Below, in pieces: positions 52,130 to 60,303 of a stretch of DNA of 64,000 nt (the stretch's first letter is position 1; each line of letters starts with the position of its first letter). The notes beneath the pieces are model-generated. The model saw only the letters and a list, made by a program, of their open reading frames with translations. It was not told the DNA's origin and searched no databases. A program made the position numbers and the translations under genes. Origin of the DNA: Alcaligenaceae bacterium (GTDB lineage Bacteria > Pseudomonadota > Gammaproteobacteria > Burkholderiales > Burkholderiaceae_B); NCBI GenBank assembly GCA_013416455.1, contig JACCES010000007.1, positions 1 to 64,000 of the forward strand. The letters are read 5' to 3'.

Positions 52130-53472
52130 AACAGACGGTCTTCACGATATGTTCGGCGAATTATTTACCCACGGTCAAAGTGCTGATGGATTCCCTGAGC
52201 CGGTATGAGCAGGCTTCACGGCGGGTGCTGGTGCTGGTCGAACAGGATTACGCCCAGGAGGACGCCGAGGCGCTGGGCCGCCTGCTGGATTGCGAGGTCT
52301 TGCGCTGCAGCGATCTGGCCCTGCCCCGGGAACGACAGATGGCGTTTCAGTACGACATCACCGAGTTCAATACGGCCGTCAAGCCCTATGTATTCCAGCG
52401 CTTGTTCGATCAAGGCGATGAGGAAGTCATCTACCTGGACCCGGATATCCGGCTCTATGCGCCGTTGGATCATCTCTGGGAGCAATTGCGGCTTCATGGG
52501 GCCGTCGTGACGCCGCATCTTGCGGCGCCGCTGCCGGATGATGGCTTGTCGCCGTCCAATGAAAACATGGTGCGCTGTGGCCAGTTCAACTTTGGCTTCG
52601 TCGGCTTCAATCATTCGCCCGTGGCGCGACGCTTCATCGACTGGTGGGCGCAGCGCCTGGCCGATCACTGCATTTTCCATCCCCATCATTTTTACTTCGT
52701 CGACCAGTTCTATGGGGCGATGGTCGCTAGCTTCATCCCCGACATCCGGGTGTGGCATCACCAGGGCTACAACTATGCCTACTGGAACGCGCCGCAGCGG
52801 GAACTGGCGCGTGATGGCCAGGGCTGGACCACGCCAGACGGCCCCTTGGTGTTCTTCCATTTCTCGGGATTCACGCATGATGATCCCCTGGCTCTGTCGC
52901 GCCATCAGAACCGCTATCGCGCGCAGCCGGGTTCGCCCATTGCGGAGCTTGCCCTGGAATACGCCGACGAAGTGGCCGCCAACGCACAGCCTGTACAGCC
53001 TTTCGTCCGGCCTTATTCCTTCGGGGCCTATAGCGACGGCGTGGCCATCGATGCCCTGGAGCGGCATGCCTATCGCGATCTGCCCCAAATCGAAAAAGAC
53101 CTGATGGGCAATCCGTTCAGCCCTATCGCACGGGAGCGGCTGCGGCGCTACGAGGATATCGCGGATGTCGGCGGGTCGGCCACGGGCCTGCTGTGGCAGC
53201 TATGGCAGCAGCGGCAGGCACGCCAGGACGTTGAGCAGTCTCTGCCAGCCGTAGAGCGGCTGGTGCATGAGGCGCGTGCCGAAACCGAAGCCGTTCGTGC
53301 GGCGGCCGAGCAGGACAAGCGGGAAGCTGCCGCGATATATGCGCAGCGAGAAGCCGTTCTGAATGAAAAGATCAGCGAACTCCAGGGCTATCTGGACAAC
53401 GTTGTGCAATCGCGGGGTTATCGTTTCATTCGCTGGGTTACCGAGCCTTTGCGGCTGGTGAGGGGGCGATGA
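52126..53472 (+). CDS. GT-A fold glycosyltransferase with C-terminal coiled coil
   Basis: 448 residues, start overlapping the previous stop (ATGA). Residues 1-290 are a GT-A domain: FTICSANYLPTVKVLMDSL (6-24), the DxD-containing EEVIYLDPDIRLYAPL (about 98-113) and FNFGFVGFNHSPVARRFIDW (about 152-171), as in GT8/GT24-like enzymes. Residues about 355-430 are a predicted coiled coil rich in E, A, R and Q, which may tether other transferases. The last segment (SRGYRFIRWVTEPLRLVRGR) is basic and amphipathic, suggesting membrane contact. Last gene of the wzm operon. Confidence 0.85.
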   Translation: MKQTVFTICSANYLPTVKVLMDSLSRYEQASRRVLVLVEQDYAQEDAEALGRLLDCEVLRCSDLALPRERQMAFQYDITEFNTAVKPYVFQRLFDQGDEEVIYLDPDIRLYAPLDHLWEQLRLHGAVVTPHLAAPLPDDGLSPSNENMVRCGQFNFGFVGFNHSPVARRFIDWWAQRLADHCIFHPHHFYFVDQFYGAMVASFIPDIRVWHHQGYNYAYWNAPQRELARDGQGWTTPDGPLVFFHFSGFTHDDPLALSRHQNRYRAQPGSPIAELALEYADEVAANAQPVQPFVRPYSFGAYSDGVAIDALERHAYRDLPQIEKDLMGNPFSPIARERLRRYEDIADVGGSATGLLWQLWQQRQARQDVEQSLPAVERLVHEARAETEAVRAAAEQDKREAAAIYAQREAVLNEKISELQGYLDNVVQSRGYRFIRWVTEPLRLVRGR

Positions 53473-53504
53473 TTCCAGCGGTGGCCAAGGGCGGCTCATG
53501 ATGC

Positions 53505-53546
53505 TGCCCTGCGGGGGCGCCTGGCAGCTGGCGCCCCCGCAGGGCA
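53505..53546. terminator. Bidirectional stem-loop between convergent glycosyltransferase genes
   Basis: TGCCCTGCGGGGGCGCC pairs perfectly with GGCGCCCCCGCAGGGCA (17 bp) around an 8-base loop. It lies 32 bases after the plus-strand operon and 4 bases after the minus-strand gene ends at 53551. There is no T tract, but the stem is very stable. Confidence 0.6.
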
Positions 53547-53550
53547 TGGA

Positions 53551-56178
53551 TCACATACTACGTATGGCGTGGTAAATGCGGCGGGCGTAAGGAATGCGTC
53601 TGACGATTTCGCGCAGCCGGACGTAACGCTGCTGGGTCTTGATGCGCTCTTGCCATTCGACGGCCGCGCCACCCGCTACCATAGGCGGGCTGGGCGCGGC
53701 GAAGGCATACATCCTTACCGTGTGCGGCTGGCCATGCAGGTTGGCGTTGTCGGTTACCTTCATGCCGGTTGATTGGCAGACACCGGCGAACAGACGTTCC
53801 AGTTCATGTGCCAGGGTGCCGTCGATCTGGCCCAGCTCGACATCGAACGCATCAGGGGTGATGCTGTTGAACATCGGCGCCAGGCTGTCCGGCCGGCACC
53901 AGAACATGGAGCCTGCAAAGAAATGCAGCCTCTTGAAGTCTTCCGGCGACACCCCCATCCGGATGGCCAATTCGCGCAGGTTGTCGGGCCGGCTGGCCGG
54001 ATAGCCCCAATAATGCGCGTAATTCAGCCAGTGGCCGTAAGGGCCGACCATTCCCAGTTCATCGTTGCCGGCGAATGCCTGCAGGATTTTTTGCACGTTT
54101 TCCTGTGAACCCAGAAGCTGGTCCAGGAAACTGTGCCGCCAGCGGTCGCCGTCGGCACGATGCAGCGAACGCTTGGCGTGCAGTTTGCATACTTGCCGGT
54201 ATCCCAAGGGCTGGATGCCTTTGAGGATGGTCAGGAAGGGAGCGACATCGCGGCCACGGTTCGGAAACGGCAGAAGTGTCGCACCCGGTACATCGGCCAG
54301 CACCTGAGCGAAATCAGTGGTCTGGGCCGTGTCGGGAACGGATACATACAGATCGTAGGCACTGTCCAGGTGAGCCAGGCCGGCACGAATCTCAGGCCAG
54401 AGCTCAGGATAGAACAGATGCAGAATGACGGCGGTGTCATGTTGGCGCTTGGCCTGCCCGAGCAAGACTTCGGCGGCGGCGTGCAGGCCGGCCTGAGGCG
54501 GGGGGTAGTGAGCCAGGGTCTGCTGCGTGGCTTGCAGATAGGCATAGCCATAGCGCCGGTCGGGTTCCAGGTAAGCGCCTTCCGCCCATTCGTTCCAGGC
54601 ATTGATGAACACCAGCTTTTGGTCCGGGTTGTCGCGCTTGTCGGTCTGATCGCAAATGCCGCCCAGCCAGCGCAGATAGAGTTCCGGAGAGGCGTTGTGG
54701 AAAACATGGCCACGTTCCGGCTTGCGGGCTTCGTTGTCCCAGGATGGGAATACACTGCGATACAGGACGTAGTCTTCCGGCATGTCTTTCGCCAATTGCG
54801 ATTCGACGACATGCGAATATTCGTAGACATTGCCTCGGAAATCGGGGTTGATGAATTCGATGTTCCGGTTCTGGCGGTCGATGTGGATGCCATGCGGCGG
54901 GAATTCCACCGCGGCATCGAAGCCATACGGTTGGGGCGCGCCGATGCCGAAGCTTTGCGCCACCACCAGATGCAGTTCCCCTATGCCTTGTTCCCTGCAA
55001 TAGTTGCGCCATGTTTCGACTGTTCTACGCGGATTGGGCAGCAGGTTGATGCGGTACACGATCAGCAGCGGCTTGCCGTCGACCCGCAGATAGCGCGGAT
55101 CGCGCAGCAGCGGGGCGACATCCTCGATGAACTCGAGGTCGTCCTGGGGCTCGTGGCGCTGTTCCATGAGGATGTCCTGCTCCTGGCCATCCCAGCGGCG
55201 CGTCCAGTTTTCATTGGCCCAGCAAATACAGAAAGGAAAGTCGATGTTGGGATTGGCGACATACTGATCCAGAGGCAGTTCGAGCAGGCGGCGCCGGCCG
55301 GTGAACCAGTAGTAGTGGAAGCAGAAAGCGGACAGGCCGTACTGGCGCGCCAGTTCGACCTGGCGTTCCTGGATTTGCGGCAGGCGCAGATCGTAGAAGC
55401 CCAGCTCACCGGGCAGGCGCGGCTGGTAGTGGCCCACGAATTGAGGCACGGCCTTGCTGACGTTGGTCCATTCAGTGAAGCCCTTGCCCCACCAGGTGTC
55501 GTTTTCGAGGAAGGGGTGGAACTGCGGTAGATAGAAAGCGATGGCGCGTAGGCGCGACGGCTCGGAAAGATGATGGTCCGAGGCGGCAACGTGCTCTTCA
55601 CTGGGCTGCGAGGCGCTGGCTATCAACTGCTTGTAAAGCGCTTCGACATTGCCGCGGCGGCCCTGCACCGGGCCGGGCGCTTGCGGCAACTGGTCAATGT
55701 AGTGGATCAGCGGGTGGATCTGCTGCTCGATCAGGCCGGGGTGCTGCTGCAGCCAGGCAAGCGTGTCGAAGTGGCGCGATGGGTCGCGTCCTTCAAAACC
55801 ACCGTAGCGCACATAGTGTTCAAGAGCGTCTTGCCCACTGTGGCGTACATCCGGGTTTTGATCCAGGTACCAGTCGACATCGAACAGGCCGCTGGCAAGA
55901 ATGCGCTGCTTGTCGTTGCTTTTTGCGCGCCGCTCGGTGAAGTAGCGTGTATATCTCCGTGCCAATGCGCGAAGCAGCCAATTGCGCTGCTTGCTGCGAT
56001 GGGCAAAGATGGCGTATTGCTTGAGAATATGCCGTTGCTGTTCTTCCAGGGCTTGCGGCGTGAGTGCCGTATCGGTATGTGGCTGAGCAGCGGATGTCTG
56101 CGCTGCGGTAGCTTCGGCCTGCGAAGGCTCGGGCGCTGCGACGGGATTTTGCTTGGCAATGTGCTGCGCTTCGCTCAT
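53551..56178 (-). CDS. WsaF/RgpF-like glycosyltransferase with GH99-like domain and YLxxNPDV repeat
   Basis: 875 residues. After a Gln/Ala-rich cytoplasmic lead (1-45) come a full repeat, LFDVDWYLDQNPDVRHSGQD ... HYVRYGGFEGRDPS (about 96-134), and a degenerate one (FDTLAWLQQHPGL). Residues about 208-555 are the GH99-like (WbsX) domain: RAIAFYLPQFHPFLENDTWW, then FPFCICWANENWTRRWDG and LVFINAWNEWAEGAYLEPD. Residues about 575-840 match the rhamnan synthesis protein F domain (FPNRGRDVAPFLTILKGI, CKLHAKRS). Such proteins build O-antigen or capsule glycans in the cytoplasm. The repeat is the same as in the secreted proteins at 6729 and 9169. Confidence 0.88.
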   Translation of the reverse strand: MSEAQHIAKQNPVAAPEPSQAEATAAQTSAAQPHTDTALTPQALEEQQRHILKQYAIFAHRSKQRNWLLRALARRYTRYFTERRAKSNDKQRILASGLFDVDWYLDQNPDVRHSGQDALEHYVRYGGFEGRDPSRHFDTLAWLQQHPGLIEQQIHPLIHYIDQLPQAPGPVQGRRGNVEALYKQLIASASQPSEEHVAASDHHLSEPSRLRAIAFYLPQFHPFLENDTWWGKGFTEWTNVSKAVPQFVGHYQPRLPGELGFYDLRLPQIQERQVELARQYGLSAFCFHYYWFTGRRRLLELPLDQYVANPNIDFPFCICWANENWTRRWDGQEQDILMEQRHEPQDDLEFIEDVAPLLRDPRYLRVDGKPLLIVYRINLLPNPRRTVETWRNYCREQGIGELHLVVAQSFGIGAPQPYGFDAAVEFPPHGIHIDRQNRNIEFINPDFRGNVYEYSHVVESQLAKDMPEDYVLYRSVFPSWDNEARKPERGHVFHNASPELYLRWLGGICDQTDKRDNPDQKLVFINAWNEWAEGAYLEPDRRYGYAYLQATQQTLAHYPPPQAGLHAAAEVLLGQAKRQHDTAVILHLFYPELWPEIRAGLAHLDSAYDLYVSVPDTAQTTDFAQVLADVPGATLLPFPNRGRDVAPFLTILKGIQPLGYRQVCKLHAKRSLHRADGDRWRHSFLDQLLGSQENVQKILQAFAGNDELGMVGPYGHWLNYAHYWGYPASRPDNLRELAIRMGVSPEDFKRLHFFAGSMFWCRPDSLAPMFNSITPDAFDVELGQIDGTLAHELERLFAGVCQSTGMKVTDNANLHGQPHTVRMYAFAAPSPPMVAGGAAVEWQERIKTQQRYVRLREIVRRIPYARRIYHAIRSM

Positions 56179-56585
56179 AAGGAACGACCTATTGTGGTGC
56201 TTTCGTGAAGGGTGGTGATGATGGGACCCTGCGATTGAGCAGCGATCCTGATGGATTGCCCGGCACGATACCAGACGGCTAAGAAGTATACACCGTGGGG
56301 TGCCTGGGTTTTCTTCAGAACGATCGGCTTTGGCAAAGAGATATTTCCGGTGTTTTTTTCACCGATTCATCCGTGGCGGCATCTTGCGGATCATGGGGAA
56401 AACCCATGATAAATGCCGGCGCGATCAAAGCCATTCTGGTGCTGATGATCGTGTTCGTCTCCGGTCGTGCTCCATGGTTGCCCGAATCGATGTCCTGATG
56501 ACCGCATCGGCGGGGCATGGCGGGAACCCACCTCGGGAAGCTGAGTGAATGGGTCAGACAATAAAACTTTTTCGAACTTTATACA

Positions 56586-56764
56586 TTGCATTGCATTGCG
56601 TTACGGTCGGCATCGCAATCGCTCGGCATTCGGCCCAGCCAGGTCCATAACGTAATAATTACGCACCTGCATTACGACCACGCGGGAACAACGGCGAATT
56701 TTTCAGATGTGTTTTCCATTTTCAGGAAAAGGACGGGGCCTATGCGATGGGCCGCGCGCTTTCC
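56586..56764 (+). pseudogene. MBL-fold lactonase-like hydrolase, fragment
   Basis: The frame from 56586 reads SLGIRPSQVHNVIITHLHYD followed by HAGTTANF, the zinc-binding HxHxDH motif of metallo-beta-lactamase-fold hydrolases such as acyl-homoserine lactonases. Homology then moves to another frame, FHFQEKDGAYAMGRA, as in those lactonases, and stops near 56752. Start, most of the body and the second half are missing. The surrounding gap 56179-57060 has no intact gene; its left part (56179-56585) shows nothing I recognise. Confidence 0.6.
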
Positions 56765-56880
56765 TGAACATAGCCGGCTTCGGACAGCGCATCGCCCAGA
56801 TCGGCCGCTACCCGGCATCGTTCCGCGCATGAGGGATCGACGAAGGCGACGGCCGCCTCGGCTGCCTCAGGCGAGCGTGA
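56740..56880 (-). pseudogene. 3-hydroxyacyl-CoA dehydrogenase-like fragment
   Basis: On the minus strand a frame reads AAVAFVDPSCAERCRVAADL then GDALSEAGYVQES, resembling the NAD-domain segment of 3-hydroxyacyl-CoA dehydrogenases (a DL.EA...ADYVQES motif). It stops being similar at about 56752, exactly where the plus-strand lactonase similarity ends, so the two fragments were joined by a deletion. The match is short. Confidence 0.4.
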
Positions 56881-57060
56881 TGGTGTGATGAACCACCAAA
56901 AGTTCCCTTCACTCCATCAGGGATAAGCAGAATCCGAAGCGCTGGCTCTGCTACGCTCGAACAGTGTCCGAACCCGTCACGGCGTCGCCCCTGAACCACG
57001 AAGGGCACGCGATTTCAGGTCCTGGAGTCGCTTGTTCATTTGCTGACTACCGGAGGAATC

Positions 57061-57504
57061 ATGCTGGTTAGTGCAACACTGCCTGTAGCGCGTACGCGCC
57101 TGGTCACCTTGGCCGTAGAGGCGCCTGTCATTGAAGCGGCGAAGCTGCTGAGCGCGCCGGACACGCATCTGCTGGTCGTTTGCAATCACGGTGGCGCCAT
57201 GACCGGGGTTCTGACGAAAGCGGATATCGTCAAGCAGATCAGCCACTGCACCGGCTGCAGCTGTACCGAAGGCGTTGCCGGCATCATGACGCGGGATGTG
57301 GTGGCGTGCAGGCCGGGCGATCGTCTGCGCGAGGTCTGGGATGTGATGCAGGGCAGGGCCTTGAAGCAGATTCCGATCAGTGACGAGCAATCACGGCCGG
57401 TCGGGGTGCTGTACGCCAATGATGCGCTGCAATGGCTGTGGAAGGAAGCCGAATACAAGGAAGAGCTGCTGCGCGATTATGTGATGGGTACGGGCTATCG
57501 CTAG
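57061..57504 (+). CDS. CBS-domain pair protein
   Basis: 147 residues from ATG 57061 (GGAGG 4 bases upstream). Two tandem CBS motifs: residues about 10-65 (VIEAAKLLSAPDTHLLVVCN, then GVLTKADIVKQI) and about 75-130 (GIMTRDVVACRPGDRLREVW, then IPISDEQSRPVGVLYANDAL). CBS pairs bind adenosine nucleotides and sense energy state. A CSCTEG segment between them contains two of its three Cys. It stands alone, and a decayed relative lies at 58141. Confidence 0.88.
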   Translation: MLVSATLPVARTRLVTLAVEAPVIEAAKLLSAPDTHLLVVCNHGGAMTGVLTKADIVKQISHCTGCSCTEGVAGIMTRDVVACRPGDRLREVWDVMQGRALKQIPISDEQSRPVGVLYANDALQWLWKEAEYKEELLRDYVMGTGYR

Positions 57505-57558
57505 ATAGGCCGTGGCCCGGAAGCCGGGGCCCTTTGAAAGCGGTAGGCGGTAGGCGTT

Positions 57559-58011
57559 TCAGGCTTCGCCGAACAGGTGGCGCACATCGGCGGCCGAAGC
57601 GTCGGGATTGACGCCTTTGACCATCGACTGTTTGTCTGTGCGGACGAACAGGGAACGGGTGGCCGCCAGGCCCAGCGATTGCGCGCATTGCTGGATCATG
57701 CTGTAGCGAATCACCAGCAGGGCGCGCAGTTCTTCCATGCCTTGCCCATGATGGCGGCCGCCTGCGCCGGCGCCTTCGAGCCGGTATACGCGCAGGATGT
57801 TGGCTTCTTGGCTCAGGTCGAGGCCCAGCATGTGGGTCAGGTGCGTGATGCGCGCGTCGATACCTTTCACTGACATTGCGATGCGCTCGACGCGGTGCTG
57901 TAATGAAAACCGGTGGCCGCTGGAGTCAATCAGCATAGCGCGGCCGCCCCGGCTCTGAGACGATGCCGGCGTAGCGGTACTGCCCACGGCGTATTCGAGG
58001 GGCTTCAGCAC
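57559..58011 (-). CDS. Hypothetical protein
   Basis: Up to 150 residues from GTG 58011; ATG 57936 (MLIDSSGHRFSLQHRVER) would give 125. Predicted mostly helical, with no signal peptide, membrane segment or known motif. Neither start has a clear ribosome site. The frame has the GC-rich codon bias of real genes here and lies between two CBS-related sequences, convergent with the first. I cannot assign a function. Confidence 0.45.
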   Translation of the reverse strand: MLKPLEYAVGSTATPASSQSRGGRAMLIDSSGHRFSLQHRVERIAMSVKGIDARITHLTHMLGLDLSQEANILRVYRLEGAGAGGRHHGQGMEELRALLVIRYSMIQQCAQSLGLAATRSLFVRTDKQSMVKGVNPDASAADVRHLFGEA

Positions 58012-58083
58012 TTTGGTCGGCGTGTCGGGCCGCGGGTATGACGCGGCTCTGATGAGCTATCCAGCCCGGGCGGTTTGTTCATG

Positions 58084-58128
58084 GTTACTTGTTATTTCTT
58101 TTTAAGAAAAATAGAAAATAATAGTAAC
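58084..58128. repeat. AT-rich near-palindrome
   Basis: GTTACTTGTTATTTC ... AAAATAATAGTAAC forms an imperfect 45-base inverted repeat with TTTTTAAGAAAA near its centre. It is a sharp AT pocket in GC-rich sequence, next to the decayed CBS sequence. It may be a terminator-like structure or an old element end. Confidence 0.4.
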
Positions 58129-58140
58129 ATTTTCGAGGCA

Positions 58141-58258
58141 GAGGCGCTTGCCGGCATCATGCGCGGGATGCGAGGCGGGGCGTTGATGCGGATTCCGGCC
58201 CCTGATGGCAACACGGCCCCCGTAGGGGCCGTGCACCAATGATGCGCTGTAATGTGGG
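58141..58258 (+). pseudogene. Decayed CBS-domain gene relic
   Basis: GCTTGCCGGCATCATG...CGCGGGATG matches 57273-57299 of the CBS gene, and GCGTTGATGCGGATTCCG ... CCAATGATGCGCTGTAATG matches 57358-57437 (reading R-G-G-A-L-M-R-I-P ... P-V-G-A-V). About 50 bases in between are missing and the frame is broken, so this is a relic of a paralogue. Within it CACGGCCCC-CGTA-GGGGCCGTG (58212-58233) forms a perfect 9-bp hairpin that may now end the minus-strand receptor gene stopping at 58259. Confidence 0.65.
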
Positions 58259-59227
58259 TCAGTCGACTTTGGCGCCAGACGATTTGACGACGACCGCCCA
58301 TTTTTCGATGTCGGATATGAGCAGGTCGCGCATCTCTTGGGGGCTGATCTTCATGGGCTCCGCCGAATGCTGGGCAAGGCTGCTTTGCATCTCGGGGGTG
58401 TCCAGCAACGCGTTCACATCGTGGTTGATCTTCTGCACGATGTCGTCCGGTATGCCGGCCGGGCCGAGCAGGCCGAACCATGGGGCGACATGGAAATCCT
58501 TTACGCCGGATTCGGCCAGTGTGGGGATGTCCGGAAAGCGTGATGACCGGGTATTGGATGTGATGGCAAGCGCCTTTACGCTGCCCGCCTCTATGTGGGC
58601 GGCGATGGACGGAACGCTTGTATAGACGGCGTCGATACGTCCCCCAAGCAGGTCCGTCAGGGCCGGCGCCGCGCCCTTGTAAGGTATGTGTGTAAGGTCG
58701 GCGCCGGTGTCACGATTCACCATTTCCCCCAGCAGGTGGTTCACCGTTCCACTGCCCGCCGAGCCGAAGGTCATGTTCTGCCGCGACTTGCTCAGGTTGA
58801 TGAAATCATTGAAGGTAGAGGCTTCGATATCTTTGTTGACGGTCACGATGAAGGGTACGGTCGCTACCGTTGCGATCATCGTGAAGTCATTGACGGGATC
58901 AAAGGGCAGAGTACGCAGGCTGACGTTGATCGCCTGGGTCCCTTCATATGAAAACAGCAGGGTATAGCCATCCGGAGCGGATCTCGCCGCGGCGTCCAGC
59001 CCGATGTTGCCGCCGGCGCCCGCGCGGTTTTCCACGATCACCGATTGACCCCAGGTTTCGGAAAGGCCTTGGGCGACCAGTCTGGCCAGGGCATCGGAAG
59101 CCCCGCCCGGGGCTTGCGGAATGATGATTTTTACGGGTTTATCGGGGTAATTCGTGTTGGCATGGCTGACCGGTACCATATGGGCCGCCAGCATCAACAT
59201 GGCAAGAATCGTTTTCTTCATTTGCAT
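58259..59227 (-). CDS. Bug/TctC family periplasmic solute receptor
   Basis: 322 residues from ATG 59227 (or ATG 59221; GGAG lies 4 or 10 bases away). Signal peptide with ILAMLMLAAHMVPVSHA. Mature motifs: YPDKPVKIIIPQAPGGASDA, VENRAGAGGNIGLDAAAR, APDGYTLLFSYEG and RFPDIPTLAESG, all of the tricarboxylate-binding receptor family. It lies downstream of the hydroxyisobutyrate-dehydrogenase-like and cyclase genes on the same strand and probably binds the carboxylate they process. Confidence 0.93.
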   Translation of the reverse strand: MQMKKTILAMLMLAAHMVPVSHANTNYPDKPVKIIIPQAPGGASDALARLVAQGLSETWGQSVIVENRAGAGGNIGLDAAARSAPDGYTLLFSYEGTQAINVSLRTLPFDPVNDFTMIATVATVPFIVTVNKDIEASTFNDFINLSKSRQNMTFGSAGSGTVNHLLGEMVNRDTGADLTHIPYKGAAPALTDLLGGRIDAVYTSVPSIAAHIEAGSVKALAITSNTRSSRFPDIPTLAESGVKDFHVAPWFGLLGPAGIPDDIVQKINHDVNALLDTPEMQSSLAQHSAEPMKISPQEMRDLLISDIEKWAVVVKSSGAKVD

Positions 59228-59286
59228 TCGTCTCCGTAGTGAACGTTGGATCTGATTCACACTGATGTGTGAAAGTGAATTTGGTA

Positions 59287-60180
59287 TCAGGCGCGAACCG
59301 TGGCGCCAGCCCATGACTCGATCAGCCGGCATAGCGACGTATAGTCCGATTCGGCGCCGTATACCGAATGAGTCGTGGACAGCAGCTGCCCCACCGTCGT
59401 CCCCAGGAACATTGGGACACCCAGTTGTTCCGCTTCATCAAGGCATAGGCGTACGTCCTTGTGGGCCAGGCCGGTGGAAAATCCGTAGTCGAAAGTACCG
59501 GTCAGGACAGCCTGCGGAAATTTGTCCTGGGTGGCGCTGTTGCGCCCGGAACTGGTGTTGAAGACTTCTATCATCACCTTGGGGTCCAGCCCCCCCTTTG
59601 CTCCCATCACCATGGCTTCCGACGTAATGGCAATGGCTGCCGCCGACATCAGGTTATTCGCCAGTTTCATGAGCTGCGCCTGGCCGGGGCGCTCTCCGAC
59701 ATGCAGCGGCTTTCCGATAGCCGCCAGCAAGGGCCGCAGTTCGTCGAACTGTGGCGAGGCGCATGCAACCATGATGGACAGCTTGCCCGCTTGCGCACCG
59801 GCCACGCCGCCGCTGACGGGCGCGTCGATGTAGGCGATTTCCTGGTTCCGCAGCGTTTCAGCGATTTTCGAGGCGGCCAGCGGCCCTATCGTCGATAAGT
59901 CGATGATGCGCTTGAGCCTGCCGCCGCCCATCAGCCCCTGGCCTTCCTGGGTGACGGACCGCACGATCTCACCGTTGGGCAGGCTCAGGAAGACGGTATG
60001 CGCCGAATCCGCCACTTCCCGCAGGGAGCCCGCAACCCGGGCGCCGTCGCTTTCCAGTGTGCGGGCCGCCGCTTCGTCGATGTCGTGGACGATCAATTGA
60101 TGGCCCGCCCGGGACAATCGCCTGGCCATGGGAAGGCCCATGCTTCCTATGCCAACGAAACCCACGGGTAATGATTCCAT
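59287..60180 (-). CDS. 3-hydroxyisobutyrate dehydrogenase / tartronate semialdehyde reductase family
   Basis: 297 residues; of three tandem ATGs the one at 60180 has the best spacing (8) to GGAG. Beta-hydroxyacid dehydrogenase layout: NAD motif VGFVGIGSMGLPMARRL (about 6-22), substrate motif DAPVSGGVAGAQAGKLSIMV (about 118-137), catalytic Lys in MKLANNLMSA (about 168) and KDVRLCLDEAEQLGVP. It oxidises or reduces a beta-hydroxy acid; the exact substrate is not readable. Flanked by a Bug receptor and a cyclase, so part of a carboxylate-catabolism operon. Confidence 0.92.
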   Translation of the reverse strand: MESLPVGFVGIGSMGLPMARRLSRAGHQLIVHDIDEAAARTLESDGARVAGSLREVADSAHTVFLSLPNGEIVRSVTQEGQGLMGGGRLKRIIDLSTIGPLAASKIAETLRNQEIAYIDAPVSGGVAGAQAGKLSIMVACASPQFDELRPLLAAIGKPLHVGERPGQAQLMKLANNLMSAAAIAITSEAMVMGAKGGLDPKVMIEVFNTSSGRNSATQDKFPQAVLTGTFDYGFSTGLAHKDVRLCLDEAEQLGVPMFLGTTVGQLLSTTHSVYGAESDYTSLCRLIESWAGATVRA

Positions 60181-60303
60181 CATCATTTCTCCAGAATGTA
60201 GATATGGTTTTGTTCAGAATATGGCGGGCCGCTTGAAAGCCTTCCGGCTTGTTCTTTCTTTTGCCGTTGCTGGCCGCGGAATAGACGCGGGGGCGTGCGT
60301 TTC

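Noticed and set aside
54133-55530. 465-residue plus-strand ORF opposite the GH99-like transferase
   Set aside because: A shadow of the well-supported minus-strand gene.
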